Assembly (NCBI GenBank): GCA_015350385.1
Contig: WNKI01000002.1
Coordinates: 9,001,427 to 9,050,247 of the forward strand
Source of the DNA: Aculops lycopersici
Lineage: Eukaryota > Arthropoda > Arachnida > Trombidiformes > Eriophyidae
Direction of reading: 5' to 3'
DNA: 48,821 bases
Below the pieces are notes generated by a model. That model saw only the letters and a program-made list of their open reading frames with translations. It ran no database searches and was not told the origin of the DNA. This document shows positions 11,471 through 23,444 of the stretch, one piece after another. The translations under genes were made by a program, and so were the position numbers. The first letter of the stretch is position 1. Every line of letters starts with the position of its first letter.

Positions 11471-12307
11471 TGATAGCCGAAGACATAAGAGATTAAGATT
11501 TTTGAATTGACTTATAGGTGGAGAATATTTTGGATTTATCCATGTATCCTGAGGGAATTGATTAACGAAAAGTTGCAGGGTAGTGGGATTTGATTTGTGC
11601 ATCTGATAGAATGTCAACAAGAAGTTTTCCACGTGTTTGTGCGCGACTGGACGCAGGCGCGGCCTGAAATTTGAGCACGCGCTAAATATTCAGACAACAT
11701 AAGCTTAATGAACATCCTTCCTTCAAGATGGAACGCTTTGGTCGTGGTTCTAACAAGTGGACTTCACACCATGCACGGAAGATACAGTAAAATAGTGATT
11801 AGGATCAGATGATTTAGATATGGCGGTTGTTTCCATTTGCCGAAGAGGGCATGAGGAACCAAGTTCATTGATGGAAACGACCCTATGACCCGATTCACCA
11901 CCTCGCTTCAACTTCATTGTCATTCTAAGATTCGTTATCTAATCCATGTTAAAAAAATGATACTTTAATATCTGATTGAACATTCCTATCCTGACCTGGC
12001 TGTGTACTGTTGCCGTGCGTGTAAACGGGTTTCATTCAACAGGTAAATTGAAACCCGTTGAGTTGAATTGTGACAAGTTAGACATGAAGTTGCGCGAATC
12101 GGCGACTAGAGTAGATATATTTGTTCGTGAATTAGACAAACCGAACATGACTTTGCATTTATACTAATTTGTTAAATGAGGTTGGTAAGTTCCATTACGA
12201 AGGACACTTTCAATGATGATCAATGGTTACTATATAAATCGGTCTAGCAGTATAGCTTAACCATTCTCGATTGAAAAGAAGAGAGTAATAAGTTCGAACA
12301 ATCAAAG
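11471..12307. other. Divergent upstream region of PMS2 and the secreted-protein gene
   Basis: No recognisable coding sequence. The frame of PMS2 stays open for 54 codons upstream of the chosen start but loses family similarity. An open frame at 11976-12167 on the plus strand lacks an early ATG and resembles nothing known to me. A perfect 11-bp inverted repeat lies at 12024-12059 (AACGGGTTTCA, 14-base loop, complement). The last 80 bases are the core promoter and leader of the downstream gene. Confidence 0.5.
12231..12239 (+). promoter_or_regulatory. TATA box of the secreted-protein gene
   Basis: TATATAAAT stands 69 bp before the ATG at 12308. Transcription would then start near 12262, giving a leader of about 45 bases. 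A clear TATA box with a short leader is typical of tissue-restricted, highly expressed genes in animals and contrasts with the housekeeping genes around it. Confidence 0.6.
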
Positions 12308-13024
12308 ATGCAATCTACAATTAAAAACTTCCTACTCTTGATTGGGGTTGCCTCGATAGCTGTCGACCAGATAAACACAGCACCATCACAGGGGCAAATT
12401 AGTCTAAACAAGATTTTCAAGTATCAAGGAGCACTACCGATCAAAGATGACATTACAGGTCTAATGGTAAAGGAGAATGTGACAGCTGAGGAGATTGTTC
12501 TTGCCGGAGACAAGGATATAGCTGCTGCCGAGGCCGCTTGTTGGAAATTGATTGTGGAAGAGTCAGGTAGGTGATTGGGATGAGGTTTTGAATGAGCTGT
12601 TGCTTACAAAAATAATAACAATGTTTTCTCTCACATATATTTTGTGATAGCCGTTACATTCGCTCTTCAGAACAAGGTTTTGGATGAGCTTGAAGATGAT
12701 ATGAAGAGTTTACAGATGGACAAGGAGCTCCGTAATTCCGTTACTAAAACCCTCGAGCGAATGCGAAAAACTATGTCAGAGGCTTCAGACGCCTTAAACC
12801 GTAACGCACCAGAGGATTTCTTTGATTCCTTATTCGAAAGCTCGGAAGAAATCATCAAGTTTTCAATCTTGATCCGTAACCTCAAATTGGATGACGTCTC
12901 CTTGGCCCTTGTGAAGGCCGTCTCTCGTTTGGGACACAACAATTCTGAATTTATTCAAGAATTCGCCAGTGTTTGTTCATTGGTGCAGCGATCACCTAAG
13001 CCGCGTATTGTAGGTTTGTTTTGA
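12308..13024 (+). CDS. Unrecognised secreted helical protein (two exons)
   Basis: I do not recognise the family. Exon 1 is 12308-12566 and exon 2 is 12651-13024, joined across an 84-bp GT-AG intron. The donor is CAG-GTAGGT and the acceptor TGATAG; the join gives an Ala codon and an uninterrupted 210-residue product. Residues 1-24 are a clear signal peptide (hydrophobic LLLIGVASIAV, cleavage probably after Thr-Ala). The mature part is rich in Lys, Glu, Asp, Leu and Ser and looks mostly helical, with long amphipathic stretches, only two Cys and two possible N-glycosylation sites (NVT, NNS). It has a TATA promoter. Secretion is well supported; the function is unknown. Its last 70 coding bases overlap the coding end of the FIT gene on the other strand. 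Confidence 0.72.
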
Positions 13025-13740
13025 TAGAATAACCTATGTAGAAGATACCACGAAATTATGGCCCAGATGGCAGCTAGAACTTTCTGAATAATAGTATGGT
13101 AATAAAGTGCTGTTTGTAGCAGCATAAAATCCCAAAGTATAGTCAGTGTTTGCAGCGCATATTTGATTGATTGAATTTGAGATTTTAGTAAGCCAACATT
13201 AGAGTTTGTTAGCTTGTCGCCCTCACTACCTCCATTGAGTGCGTTGCTTGCCATGATCGAAATTTGAAGCTCGCTTGCGATGAATAGATTAGAGAACATT
13301 AATAAGAATGTGTGGCCGGAGATATCAAATCCCGTAATTGTGTCTAAAATTTGGAAGAAATTAACTGATGTATACCAAATAATTGTACTAGTAATGAGTC
13401 TAAATATAGCCCTAGATACAGAGTCTCTGTCATCAACCTTGATATTGGCAAACATAAGAGGGATGAGCATGAGAAGAGTCCAGAACCAGCCAATCTTGAC
13501 AAAATATTGGTTCAATATGTTTCTTTTATCTACGCGATAATTTTCTGGAAAGCTTAGCATTGAACAAATTAATATCAATCCACAGTAGATGATGATTCTA
13601 TTGTTTTGCTTTACAGTTTGTAACATTTGGCTGACCTCTTTTGGTACTTGGACACCAGCACTACCACCACCACCACCACTTAGAGATGTACGAGGCCCAA
13701 TCATATTGTCGCCTCTGGCTCCGCTACTCTTGCGAGTCAT
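12955..13740 (-). CDS. Fitm: FIT-family acyl-CoA diphosphatase (fat storage-inducing transmembrane protein)
   Basis: A 261-residue multi-pass ER membrane protein of the FIT family, which in animals hydrolyses acyl-CoA to support ER lipid balance and lipid-droplet budding. The two family histidines are visible: H143 in GFDISGHTFLLMFSNL and H215 in LYYHTIIQKVLAAIWA. Hydrophobic helices occur near 49-63, 83-99, 112-131, 143-162, 197-213 and 219-236. The length matches human FITM2 (262). The N-terminus is a short Ser/Gly-rich cytosolic tail. The gene is one exon from an ATG at 13740. Its last 70 bases overlap the convergent secreted-protein gene, so its final dozen or so residues are encoded antisense to that gene's C-terminus. 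Confidence 0.91.
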   Translation of the reverse strand: MTRKSSGARGDNMIGPRTSLSGGGGGSAGVQVPKEVSQMLQTVKQNNRIIIYCGLILICSMLSFPENYRVDKRNILNQYFVKIGWFWTLLMLIPLMFANIKVDDRDSVSRAIFRLITSTIIWYTSVNFFQILDTITGFDISGHTFLLMFSNLFIASELQISIMASNALNGGSEGDKLTNSNVGLLKSQIQSIKYALQTLTILWDFMLLQTALYYHTIIQKVLAAIWAIISWYLLHRLFYQNKPTIRGLGDRCTNEQTLANS

Positions 13741-14173
13741 TATCTATCAACGATGAATCTGATTCCAACAGCTGTAAAAATTAGCTTTCTCTTCGATTTG
13801 ATACTAATCATTTGAAGTGTATATAGATAATAATATTACATCTTGTCTTGAGAATTTCTGAGTTTGCTCGCGCAATCTAACACGAGACAACGCACTATCC
13901 AGGATTGTTTTGTTCGAGAGAAAAACAACTGTGTGCGGGGGAAGAACTTTTACAGCATGCATACCGAATGTATGAAGAAAAAATGTCTGCCCCTTTTAAC
14001 TGTTTTAGCGAGCGAACATGTGACCAACCCTACGAACTGGTCCTCTGATTAGGTTGACTTGAAATACCTGAGATTTGAGTTACTTTATGATAGTTAGCAT
14101 AGGCTTTATTTACATTTAATTAAAATTTACATTTTATCCTTATCAACAGAGCAATTTCAGGAAGAGTAACATC
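13741..14173. promoter_or_regulatory. Divergent promoter interval of Fitm and ENY2
   Basis: A 433-bp gap between divergent genes. The plus side ends with a T/C-rich tract and CAG at about 14128-14150, a likely 3' splice site, so the ENY2 leader may contain an intron. No TATA box or coding sequence could be supported. Confidence 0.45.
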
Positions 14174-14485
14174 ATGTCAGGGATGTTGCCTAACCTCGAT
14201 GAAGTCCTTAAAGTGAAGTCTGCCAATCCAGAGCTCATGGGTGAACTTCTTGACATGCTACGGGACCGAAAAGGATGGTTTGAGTTCATGTATCAAAACT
14301 GCAAAGAATATATTCGAAATAATGGAACAAAAACAACTACTCCCGAGGAGATCACGGATTATTTGATGAAAATTGGATTCGCCAAGCTTCCAATGGATAT
14401 CAGAGAGAAGTTCACCAAGTCATTCAATATTTGGGTCGCTCTCAATACCCCTACCCCCACCAATACCGATAATCAAGTATCATGA
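14174..14485 (+). CDS. ENY2: Transcription and mRNA export factor ENY2
   Basis: A 103-residue small helical protein resembling ENY2/e(y)2/Sus1, shared by the SAGA deubiquitinase module and the nuclear-pore TREX-2 export complex. The family pattern is present: an N-terminal helix with ELMGELLDMLRDR, the Gly-Trp turn at GWFEF, then QNCKEYIRNNG, TTPEEITDYL, KLPMDIREKF and a terminal FNIWVAL helix. Length is close to human ENY2 (101). The C-terminal tail (Thr/Pro/Asn-rich) is not conserved. Similarity is spread over short blocks, so this call is less certain than for the larger housekeeping genes. It converges on the fibulin-like gene, 116 bp apart. Confidence 0.84.
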   Translation: MSGMLPNLDEVLKVKSANPELMGELLDMLRDRKGWFEFMYQNCKEYIRNNGTKTTTPEEITDYLMKIGFAKLPMDIREKFTKSFNIWVALNTPTPTNTDNQVS

Positions 14486-14601
14486 TGGGAGTTACAATCC
14501 AATAGGTGGCAATCAGTTGGTCGATAGATAGTATTACCATAATATATATAAATATATACACATCCTCCAAATTAATCTTAAGTTACCTCGAGTCCTGAAA
14601 C

Positions 14602-15851
14602 TTATCGTGCCGAACTTGTTGAGTGGAAATCGGAAGACGAGGACATGCGTCGTATACTTGATGACGAGGACGAAGCCGACAGCGATGCACTTCGATGGCT
14701 AATATTCGAATCAACGGGTTGACACCTACCATCAATTGAATCCCATCTCATACCAATTGGACATAACCTTGAGGACGAGAAGCCAGCTCCGGCGGATTGA
14801 ATTTGCGATTCGCCATTGTCATTCACAGCCAAGTCTGAACTAAACCCAACATTGTTATTGTCATTATTAAAATTGAGCGACCGGGCTAACGAGCCATGTT
14901 GTTGCCTAGCTAAACACCTAAATCCACCCACTGTATTGTCACATACCTCTGATTGTCTGTTGCAACTATGCTGATTAAGTTTGCACTCGTCAATATCCAC
15001 ACAAGTTATTCCATCTCCTGATAATTTGTAGCCAGAAAAGCAATCGCATCTATCGTGTTGAATCCTGCTGCCCGATGAGACGCACCTTTGAGAGCAAGGG
15101 TTGTACTGTGCGCAATCAATTGGAGCACCTACAGATGTGTTATTGAGTTAGTAAGATTGGGTTTGTATGATCTCTTTCATTTCCGCCTAATTAATACGAG
15201 AGCAAAATGGCGATGAAACTTACCTGGTTCTAATAATGCACTTGAACTTCTCGGCAAGTTCTCCTGGCAACACTCATTATACGTTTGCTCGTATAATTGA
15301 CCCGAGAGTGATGAGGCAAGCGGAGACATCAATTTGCACCTGTCGTTATAATTTCGACTCGACAAGCTCTCGTTCTGAGCCGGGTTCTTGGCTGCTAAGA
15401 TACCCAAGCTACAGGACATGCAACAGTCATTGAATGATTCGGTTGCAATTGTAGCCTCCCTGCTGAGCTCTACATCCATACAAGCGGCACCCGATTTGGC
15501 AAATTGTTTGCCTGAATCACAATTTCTGGTTCTATGATGAGCTAGGCAACAAGTTTCTAGTATCATCTCGCATTGATCGGCGAAGCTTGAATCCTTAGCT
15601 AGAAGAGATTCGGCTGTTAGTGCTATCATATTATTACGCTGTCCACCTGACTGTCCATTGATGAGAGCATTGCGGGCACTCAATTTACAATTGAACTTGG
15701 TACTCTCGATTGCTCTCTCTTTACCAACTTGACAACACCTGTCCAAAAGTCTACTGTGAATTGCTGGCTTGTCTGCTGAAACATAATCAATAATATTATA
15801 ACTAAATCCAAGGGTTATGAGCACACTTATCGAAGGAGTTGAAAGCTTCAT
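14602..15851 (-). CDS. Short fibulin-like extracellular matrix protein (two exons)
   Basis: Exon 1 is 15851-15224 and exon 2 is 15128-14602, joined across a 95-bp intron (CAG-GTAAGT donor, CTGTAG acceptor). The frame is kept and gives 384 residues. A signal peptide covers about 1-26. Then come anaphylatoxin-like modules with paired cysteines (C39-C40, C55, C94, C101-C102, C111, C124, C143-C144, C172, C194-C195). One EGF-like domain follows (DCAQYNPCSQRC, CDCFSGYKL), then one calcium-binding EGF domain opening with VDIDEC and closing with GGFRC. A CPIGMRW segment and a Ser-rich tail end the protein. The order matches the N-terminus of fibulin-1, a basement-membrane and elastic-fibre protein, but fibulin-1 has nine EGF repeats and a fibulin C-terminal domain. 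This gene lacks them, so it is a lineage-specific short form or further exons are missed. Confidence 0.78.
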
Positions 15852-18504
15852 GGTTGCAAATTCTATATATTTTTTTGTTCGGTGCTGTGTGAAAATTGAA
15901 TCAGTTGTCTTAATTAAAATGATTCTTGAATAAAATAACTAGAGAACTGTCGTAAGTTTTTTGCGACTGAATTTATTCAGTTGTTAATGAGGCTCGAAGT
16001 TTCTTTAATGTTGCGTAACTAGAGTTTTTTAGTTGAGCGATCGATGCTAATATTCAAATGATTTCCTGATCATATGGCTGATCAACAGGTTGCTTGCTTT
16101 TCATTTCGTTCGACTCGTTCTAAAGAGTGTCAACAAACGTGCGGCACACTCGAGAATCTCAGGTAGTCTTATCTGGATCCGCCTAAAGTTGCGCACCTCG
16201 ATGATCCATTGATCAAAGTCTCGAGCTTTACGGAGGGAATTGAGAAGACTACAAGCCTTTGAAGGGATATATGTATTTAGGGTCTTGTTGCTGTATAAGA
16301 GTTCATCTGGCTGTAAAGAATCAACTGCCACCAACAACAACATTGCAGGCTGAGAGCTCGAGAGGAAGGATAGTCGGCTCTGTCGAGTTCGTCTGATTTG
16401 CTTTAACTCAAGTTTGGTACTTATGCATAAACCTGAAAAGAGAGGCTTGGGACAAGTGGGAAGTGGAAATTAAAAGGCTCTACAAGTGGTAGCGCTTGAG
16501 AGTCCCTCGTCGCTTTAACTGGTTTTGCACCTATTGAAGGATCGTCGTCATCGTCTTTGCAGGAGCCACCACAAACGTATAATGGCCACAAGTGGTGCAG
16601 ATTCTCTCTTGCTAACTTCATACAAACTACTAAACTGCACTCTGTCGACCAACTGAGCTAACTGCACAGGTGTGACGTCACTCCCTGCTACCTGCAGGAT
16701 CACTATCCACTCCAAGTTGGAGCCACAGTAACCGAGTTGCATGTATACGAATAGAGGCAATGGGTTGAAGAAGATAAGACTACAACTCCCTCTGGCTTGA
16801 TGTCACTGACCAGCATAACTGGAAAAATGTCACAAAGTTCACGGGTTGAGGTGAGCTTGACGCTGAGAAATATATATCTCATATTCATCTTGCATCTCGG
16901 TAGCATTTCCCCTACTTCCGGCTAACAACGTTACCGCTACTACCGCTAGTCGAGATCCTCGTCAGCATCATCAACATTTTCATCGATGACTTCGGATTGT
17001 CCAAGTCAATCCAGTGTGATTAAGCCCTAGAATTTACCGTTATACAGGAAGAATCCAGCTGTTTGACTTCCTATAGAATTCCTATAGTGACTTCACGTGT
17101 CAAAATTTAGGTGAGTTTCGACATCATCTATACACTTTTACGTTTCATTCATCGTAGTTCTTTCCGAATCTAAACCCTTTCACCTCTGAGTCGAGTTAAA
17201 ATTTTACCTTCGTTTAGGTGACACCTGTCGCACTAATCGCAAACAATGACGTGACAAACATGGGGTTGGAAAGGGTGATTGCAATTTACCAGAACGTTAC
17301 TTGCTAGCTTGTGATCTGTGAGCTTTAACCCGTTAACTCGAGCATGACAAAATGAACAGTTGACATGGAGACTGTTCATTTAGTATACCCTGCAAGTTGT
17401 GGTCAAATGGTACACATCGAGCTACTTATAGTGGAATCTAGTTTTGCGATGGTCAGGCTAGAGCGGTGCTGTTTGGCCATGTAGCAGGTAGCAACTTCAA
17501 TGGCCACTTCATGTTCAATGCAGCTTGCAAGTCGCAGTGGTAGCATCGCCCACAGCAAGTAGTAGCGGGCCATCAATGTGGCCTTACCGCAGTCACTCCA
17601 TTAGATGCTCTCTAGATGTGCCACAACTGCCAACGACTTTGACTGTGTGGCGCTAGCCTAACCACCACGCCTCCGCTTCTCCGGCAACACCAGCAAAAAC
17701 AGCGACCAAGGCAACGGTGGCGGCCGCGAAATCACATTCAACAAAGGCAATGGGCCATCCCTGTGGTGCACTGAAGTCTGCAGGAGTTTGCAGTCTGCAG
17801 AGTCCTGCCGTGGTGACTCTGCTGTCAGCGGCACCGCAAACCGAGCACTTCGTCGCGGGTGCAAAATTCTTGCACCTCTGTTTTGGCTGCTGCCTGACGA
17901 GTTGACTGGATGCCTGTCTGTCTGTTTGCTCGAACATCACATCAGCCGCAATTCACCTTCTATCCTGATGAGATGAACTCATTATATTTTATCATTATTT
18001 ATCCTCTAGCAAAACAAAGGATCAAAACAATCATCTATTAAATCTAAATAATAACAAAACAACAATTGCTACATTGAATTGATCGTCTCCTTTGTAGCAT
18101 TCATCGAATGAATACGTAGAGAACTGAATTAAAAGCAAGGGATAGATTAAGAACCGAAACAACAAACAGCAAAGTGATGGTTTAATAAATCAGAAGACAC
18201 CTCGAAATTCAAGGTACCATCAGCACAAATATCAATATTATCATCATCTACAAATCGATAGAGGATTCAGGCAAACAAATCAACTGCCCATTGAATCAGT
18301 ATTCTAAAATTTGAACATTATTGCATCACACACATCTCATTAAGTTGGCCTCGAGAGGATATCACCTCGGAGGGCGAGAAAGAAAACATTTACGTGGCTC
18401 CCTTTCCCTGAAATCAACCAGAGATACTCATCAATAAATCTATCTATCTATCAATTTTCAATTGCATCAAACTAGTAATCACAAAAAACATCACCACCAC
18501 CACC
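15852..18504. other. Long divergent non-coding region upstream of the fibulin-like and PICALM genes
   Basis: No recognisable coding sequence in 2.65 kb. A perfect 11-bp inverted repeat occurs at 17350-17381 (AAATGAACAGT, 10-base loop, complement). A tandem TTCCTATAG pair lies near 17080. At 16649-16662 the minus strand reads GTTAGCTCAGTTGG, like a tRNA A box, without a matching tRNA fold. A GC-rich patch is at about 17650-17900. The last 450 bases are A-rich with CAA and ATC repeats and are the likely PICALM leader. Confidence 0.5.
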
Positions 18505-20688
18505 ATGGCCACTAGTGGACAAACACTTAATGATCGCATAAATGCGGCCAGGTATGCCCTTGCTGGCCAAGGGTTGGCCAGATGCGTTTGCAAAGCTACC
18601 ACCGAAGAGGTTATTGGGCCCAAGAAGAAGCATCTAGATTATCTATTGGCTTGCACTCATGAGCCAAATGTCTCAATACCCCAGCTTGCAAATCTATTAA
18701 TCGAACGAACAAATCATATATATTGGGTCGTTGTATTTAAAGCTCTAGTCACTGTTCACCATCTAATGTCTTATGGTAATGAACGCTTTACTCAATATCT
18801 TGCATCCAGCAATTATTCATTCGAACTATCGACATTTCTGGATAAAACGACAGCTCGTGATTTTAGTATGTCGACATTTATTAGACGATACTCGCGCTAT
18901 ATCAATGAGAAAGCTCTTTCATATCGATTGTTAGCGTTTGATCTATGCAAAGTTAAGCGGGGAAGCGAGGGGGTATTGAGGGTGATGCCAATTGATAGAC
19001 TACTTAAAACATCACCCATCCTCCAGAATCAATTAGATGCATTGTTAGAATTTGATTGCACAGCAAATGATCTGAATAACGGAGTTATCAATGCATGTTT
19101 CATGTTGCTATTTAGAGATTTAATTGGACTATTCGCCTGCCACAATGATGGAATAATCAATCTATTGAATCAATATTTTAAACTCAACAAAAAGATGTGT
19201 CGCGAAGCATTCGAACACTATAAGAAATTTCTCGTTAGAATGGATAAGGTATCAGAGTTTTTGCGTGTTGCGGAAGCAGTTGGAATTGATAAGGACGAGA
19301 TTCCAGATTTGAGAAGAGCGCCAAGTTCTCTGATAGACGCTTTGGAGCAGCATTTACAAAATCTAGAATCTAACAAAAAGATACTCAAACAACAATCAAA
19401 TGGAAATACCAGTAACGGAAACAAGACGGCTAATGGTGATCTTAGTGTCTTTGGTAACCTGACACCACCCATGTCCACATCGTCCCATCGATCAAACAGT
19501 CCATCTTATCTGAGCAGCACCAACAATGCAAACTCCAACTTAGATTCAGCAGTTCCAGCTGGAATCACTAGCGCTCTAACTGATGAATTTTCGGTGGCTA
19601 GCTTCAGGGACGATGAGGTAAGAAGAGCTCTTGAGGAGGAGGCTCGAGTGCTGAGTCAGTATGGGGGAGATGGGCCAAAGGATAAATCGAGCCGATTAAA
19701 TTCTAAGACAAGCACTGGTGGTAGCTCTACGACTGGTGGAGATATCTCGCCAAAGTTTGCCGTCGCCACCATACCGAAAACTATCGATGACATCTTCGGT
19801 GATGCTGATGCCTTTGCAAATGGATCTTCCACTGCCACTACCACAAAGCCTGATAATAATAACTCATCGGTGTTCGACGATTTCAACAGCCCGACACTAG
19901 GGAACACCAATACTGCCAGGTCAAAGCCGGACTTGAATTCCATTAAGTCTGCCATACAGTCTGCCACAACAAGACTCGAGAAATCGAATCACTCAGGTCC
20001 CCAAGCACCTACGTCGGCCCCCAAAAAGGCTAGCGATGAGCTATTAAGTTTGCTCGACTCGACACCTGTTAACCAAGTGTCAAATCCAATGATAGATCCA
20101 TTGAGCAAGCTAGCAGGTGGCCTATTTTCGGCCCAACCGACGACAACCTCGACAATCGCTTCAGCATTTGGGACAATTTGTACGTCAACTACATCTCCAT
20201 TCGATCTACCTTTAAATGGAGGGCCACAGAAGCCAGCAGCGACAACATTGACAGCCCTTAAGCCAGGGAATCCATTTCCGGATGTAGCAAATGACTACGC
20301 TAGCTCCACATCTTCAGCCTTCCCGGGCCCTTCTATCTTCTCATCGATTTCCGCTGCTCCTATGGTACCGGTCACTGCAGCATCATCACAATCATCATTA
20401 GCCAGTAACAACTTTAAACCGCGGGCGGTTCAAACGAAACCCAACTACACAAATCTAGGTGGACTTGAAGGGTTTGGTGATCTATTGCAGCCGACGTCAG
20501 CTCCAGGGAAGCAACAACAAACTACTTACTCGACAAATCAAATGAGTTCTGGTAGACCAACGACAGGTGGTTTCAACTCGGGTTCAGGTCTCTCGAGTAC
20601 AGGATTATTTAAGGGCGATCTAGACTCCACACTAGCGAATCTTGCACAAAACTTAACCTTTGAAGGTATTAGCAAAACCAAAAAATGA
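18505..20688 (+). CDS. PICALM: AP180/CALM clathrin assembly protein (ANTH domain)
   Basis: A 727-residue endocytic adaptor that links PIP2 membranes, clathrin and synaptobrevin-type SNAREs during coated-vesicle formation. The ANTH domain covers about residues 1-290. Its PIP2 site is intact: GPKKKHLDYLLAC, with K40-K42 and H43. Other family blocks include NHIYWVVVFKALVTVHHLM, TFIRRYSRYINEKA and LNQYFKLNKKMCREAFEHYKKF. The rest is disordered and carries adaptor-binding signals: an NPF motif near 589 for EH-domain proteins, DLL near 657, and DPL/FDL-type clathrin or AP-2 motifs. The ATG sits in an ideal context (CACCATGG). All 727 codons are in one exon, unusual for a gene that is multi-exonic in insects and vertebrates. 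AATAAA signals lie near 20785 and at 20984-20989. Confidence 0.97.
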   Translation: MATSGQTLNDRINAARYALAGQGLARCVCKATTEEVIGPKKKHLDYLLACTHEPNVSIPQLANLLIERTNHIYWVVVFKALVTVHHLMSYGNERFTQYLASSNYSFELSTFLDKTTARDFSMSTFIRRYSRYINEKALSYRLLAFDLCKVKRGSEGVLRVMPIDRLLKTSPILQNQLDALLEFDCTANDLNNGVINACFMLLFRDLIGLFACHNDGIINLLNQYFKLNKKMCREAFEHYKKFLVRMDKVSEFLRVAEAVGIDKDEIPDLRRAPSSLIDALEQHLQNLESNKKILKQQSNGNTSNGNKTANGDLSVFGNLTPPMSTSSHRSNSPSYLSSTNNANSNLDSAVPAGITSALTDEFSVASFRDDEVRRALEEEARVLSQYGGDGPKDKSSRLNSKTSTGGSSTTGGDISPKFAVATIPKTIDDIFGDADAFANGSSTATTTKPDNNNSSVFDDFNSPTLGNTNTARSKPDLNSIKSAIQSATTRLEKSNHSGPQAPTSAPKKASDELLSLLDSTPVNQVSNPMIDPLSKLAGGLFSAQPTTTSTIASAFGTICTSTTSPFDLPLNGGPQKPAATTLTALKPGNPFPDVANDYASSTSSAFPGPSIFSSISAAPMVPVTAASSQSSLASNNFKPRAVQTKPNYTNLGGLEGFGDLLQPTSAPGKQQQTTYSTNQMSSGRPTTGGFNSGSGLSSTGLFKGDLDSTLANLAQNLTFEGISKTKK

Positions 20689-21056
20689 ACGAACCAAATA
20701 TTGAAAAGCCATATAAATATATTGAAGCAAGTTGAGATACTATGAGACAATGAACAAACATCAAATCAACAACCTACAAGCAACAAATAAAGAGTGATCG
20801 AAACAAGAGAGAAACAATCGAAAATGAAGAGTCTCGAAACTAATGCACCAGGAGTGTGGTCGAAGTCTTCGCAAAGAAAATACTGTAATAATTATCTTTT
20901 GGAACCATATACAATTGTATTGTTATGCAACATGGACATCATCATCTTCATTATCCTTATAATTAAATATTGGAACAAATTGGAATAAAAACTAACCTTA
21001 CCAATGAACGAATGTTATCATCCATGTTCTTATTGTGAAACTCTGTTTTGTTTATA
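20689..21056. other. 3' untranslated regions of PICALM and PCBD
   Basis: AT-rich and non-coding. Two plus-strand AATAAA sites (about 20785 and 20984-20989) suggest alternative ends for the PICALM transcript. The short plus-strand open frame at 20794-20988 is not convincing as a gene. Confidence 0.55.
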
Positions 21057-21569
21057 TTAATCCCTAGCAGTCTTAGTGTAGATTCCATCAATGATATTGG
21101 CCAACTTGACATCCCATAAACTAACCCCGTTTATAAAGTGACTGGTTAGAGTTACCTCAACGCGATTGTAAACATTGAACCACTCGGGATGATGGTCCAT
21201 CTTTTCGGCCTCCAAAGCAACTGCTGTCATAAAACTAAAAGCTTGGATAAAATTCTTGAAGTTATAAGTTTTCTTGATAGCATCCTTACCCTCAACTCTA
21301 ACCCAATCGGCTTTGGCCAAGGACTCAAATGCCTTTTGCTTTTCAGTTTCATCCTTGAAAACTCTAGAGCTGATATCCGAACTCATGTTGACCCTATTTC
21401 CGGTTAGATATTTGTTGTAATCAAATTTCAGATTTACCTGCGTTCTTTTTGATTTGATATGATTCAATGTAGTTTTTGCAATAATATTCGGATTTCTATC
21501 TGGACAAAATATCAAATTTGGTATAGCAACGCTGAGTCGTTGGGTAGACCGAAACACTAGGGCTAACAT
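21057..21569 (-). CDS. PCBD: Pterin-4a-carbinolamine dehydratase
   Basis: From the ATG at 21569 this encodes 170 residues. The conserved domain has the signature EKMDHHPEWFNVYNRVEV with the catalytic His-His-Pro, and matches human PCBD1/2 from about KADWVRVEGKDAIKK onward. The enzyme dehydrates 4a-hydroxytetrahydrobiopterin to regenerate the cofactor of aromatic amino-acid hydroxylases, and the family can also dimerise HNF1. The first 61 residues have Arg, Lys, Leu and few acidic residues, as in a mitochondrial presequence. A second in-frame ATG at 21386 (MSSDISS) starts just before the conserved domain, much like the internal MSSG start of human PCBD2. Two isoforms, mitochondrial and cytosolic/nuclear, are thus possible. 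The frame also stays open upstream to 21623 but only with a GTG. Confidence 0.94.
   Translation of the reverse strand: MLALVFRSTQRLSVAIPNLIFCPDRNPNIIAKTTLNHIKSKRTQVNLKFDYNKYLTGNRVNMSSDISSRVFKDETEKQKAFESLAKADWVRVEGKDAIKKTYNFKNFIQAFSFMTAVALEAEKMDHHPEWFNVYNRVEVTLTSHFINGVSLWDVKLANIIDGIYTKTARD

Positions 21570-23444
<1,875 letters not shown>

Noticed and set aside
11471..11632. N-terminal extension of PMS2
   Set aside because: The frame is open, but the first codon is GTG, similarity stops at the ATG at 11470, and the extra residues do not look like an import signal.
11976..12167. Small secreted peptide gene upstream of the TATA box
   Set aside because: It starts at a TTG, includes the perfect hairpin sequence and has no convincing signal peptide or homologue.
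16600..16662. tRNA gene or tRNA-derived SINE on the minus strand (A box GTTAGCTCAGTTGG)
   Set aside because: The D arm is plausible, but no anticodon stem or T arm can be formed and the nearest B-box match is only about six of eleven bases. The A box alone is not enough.
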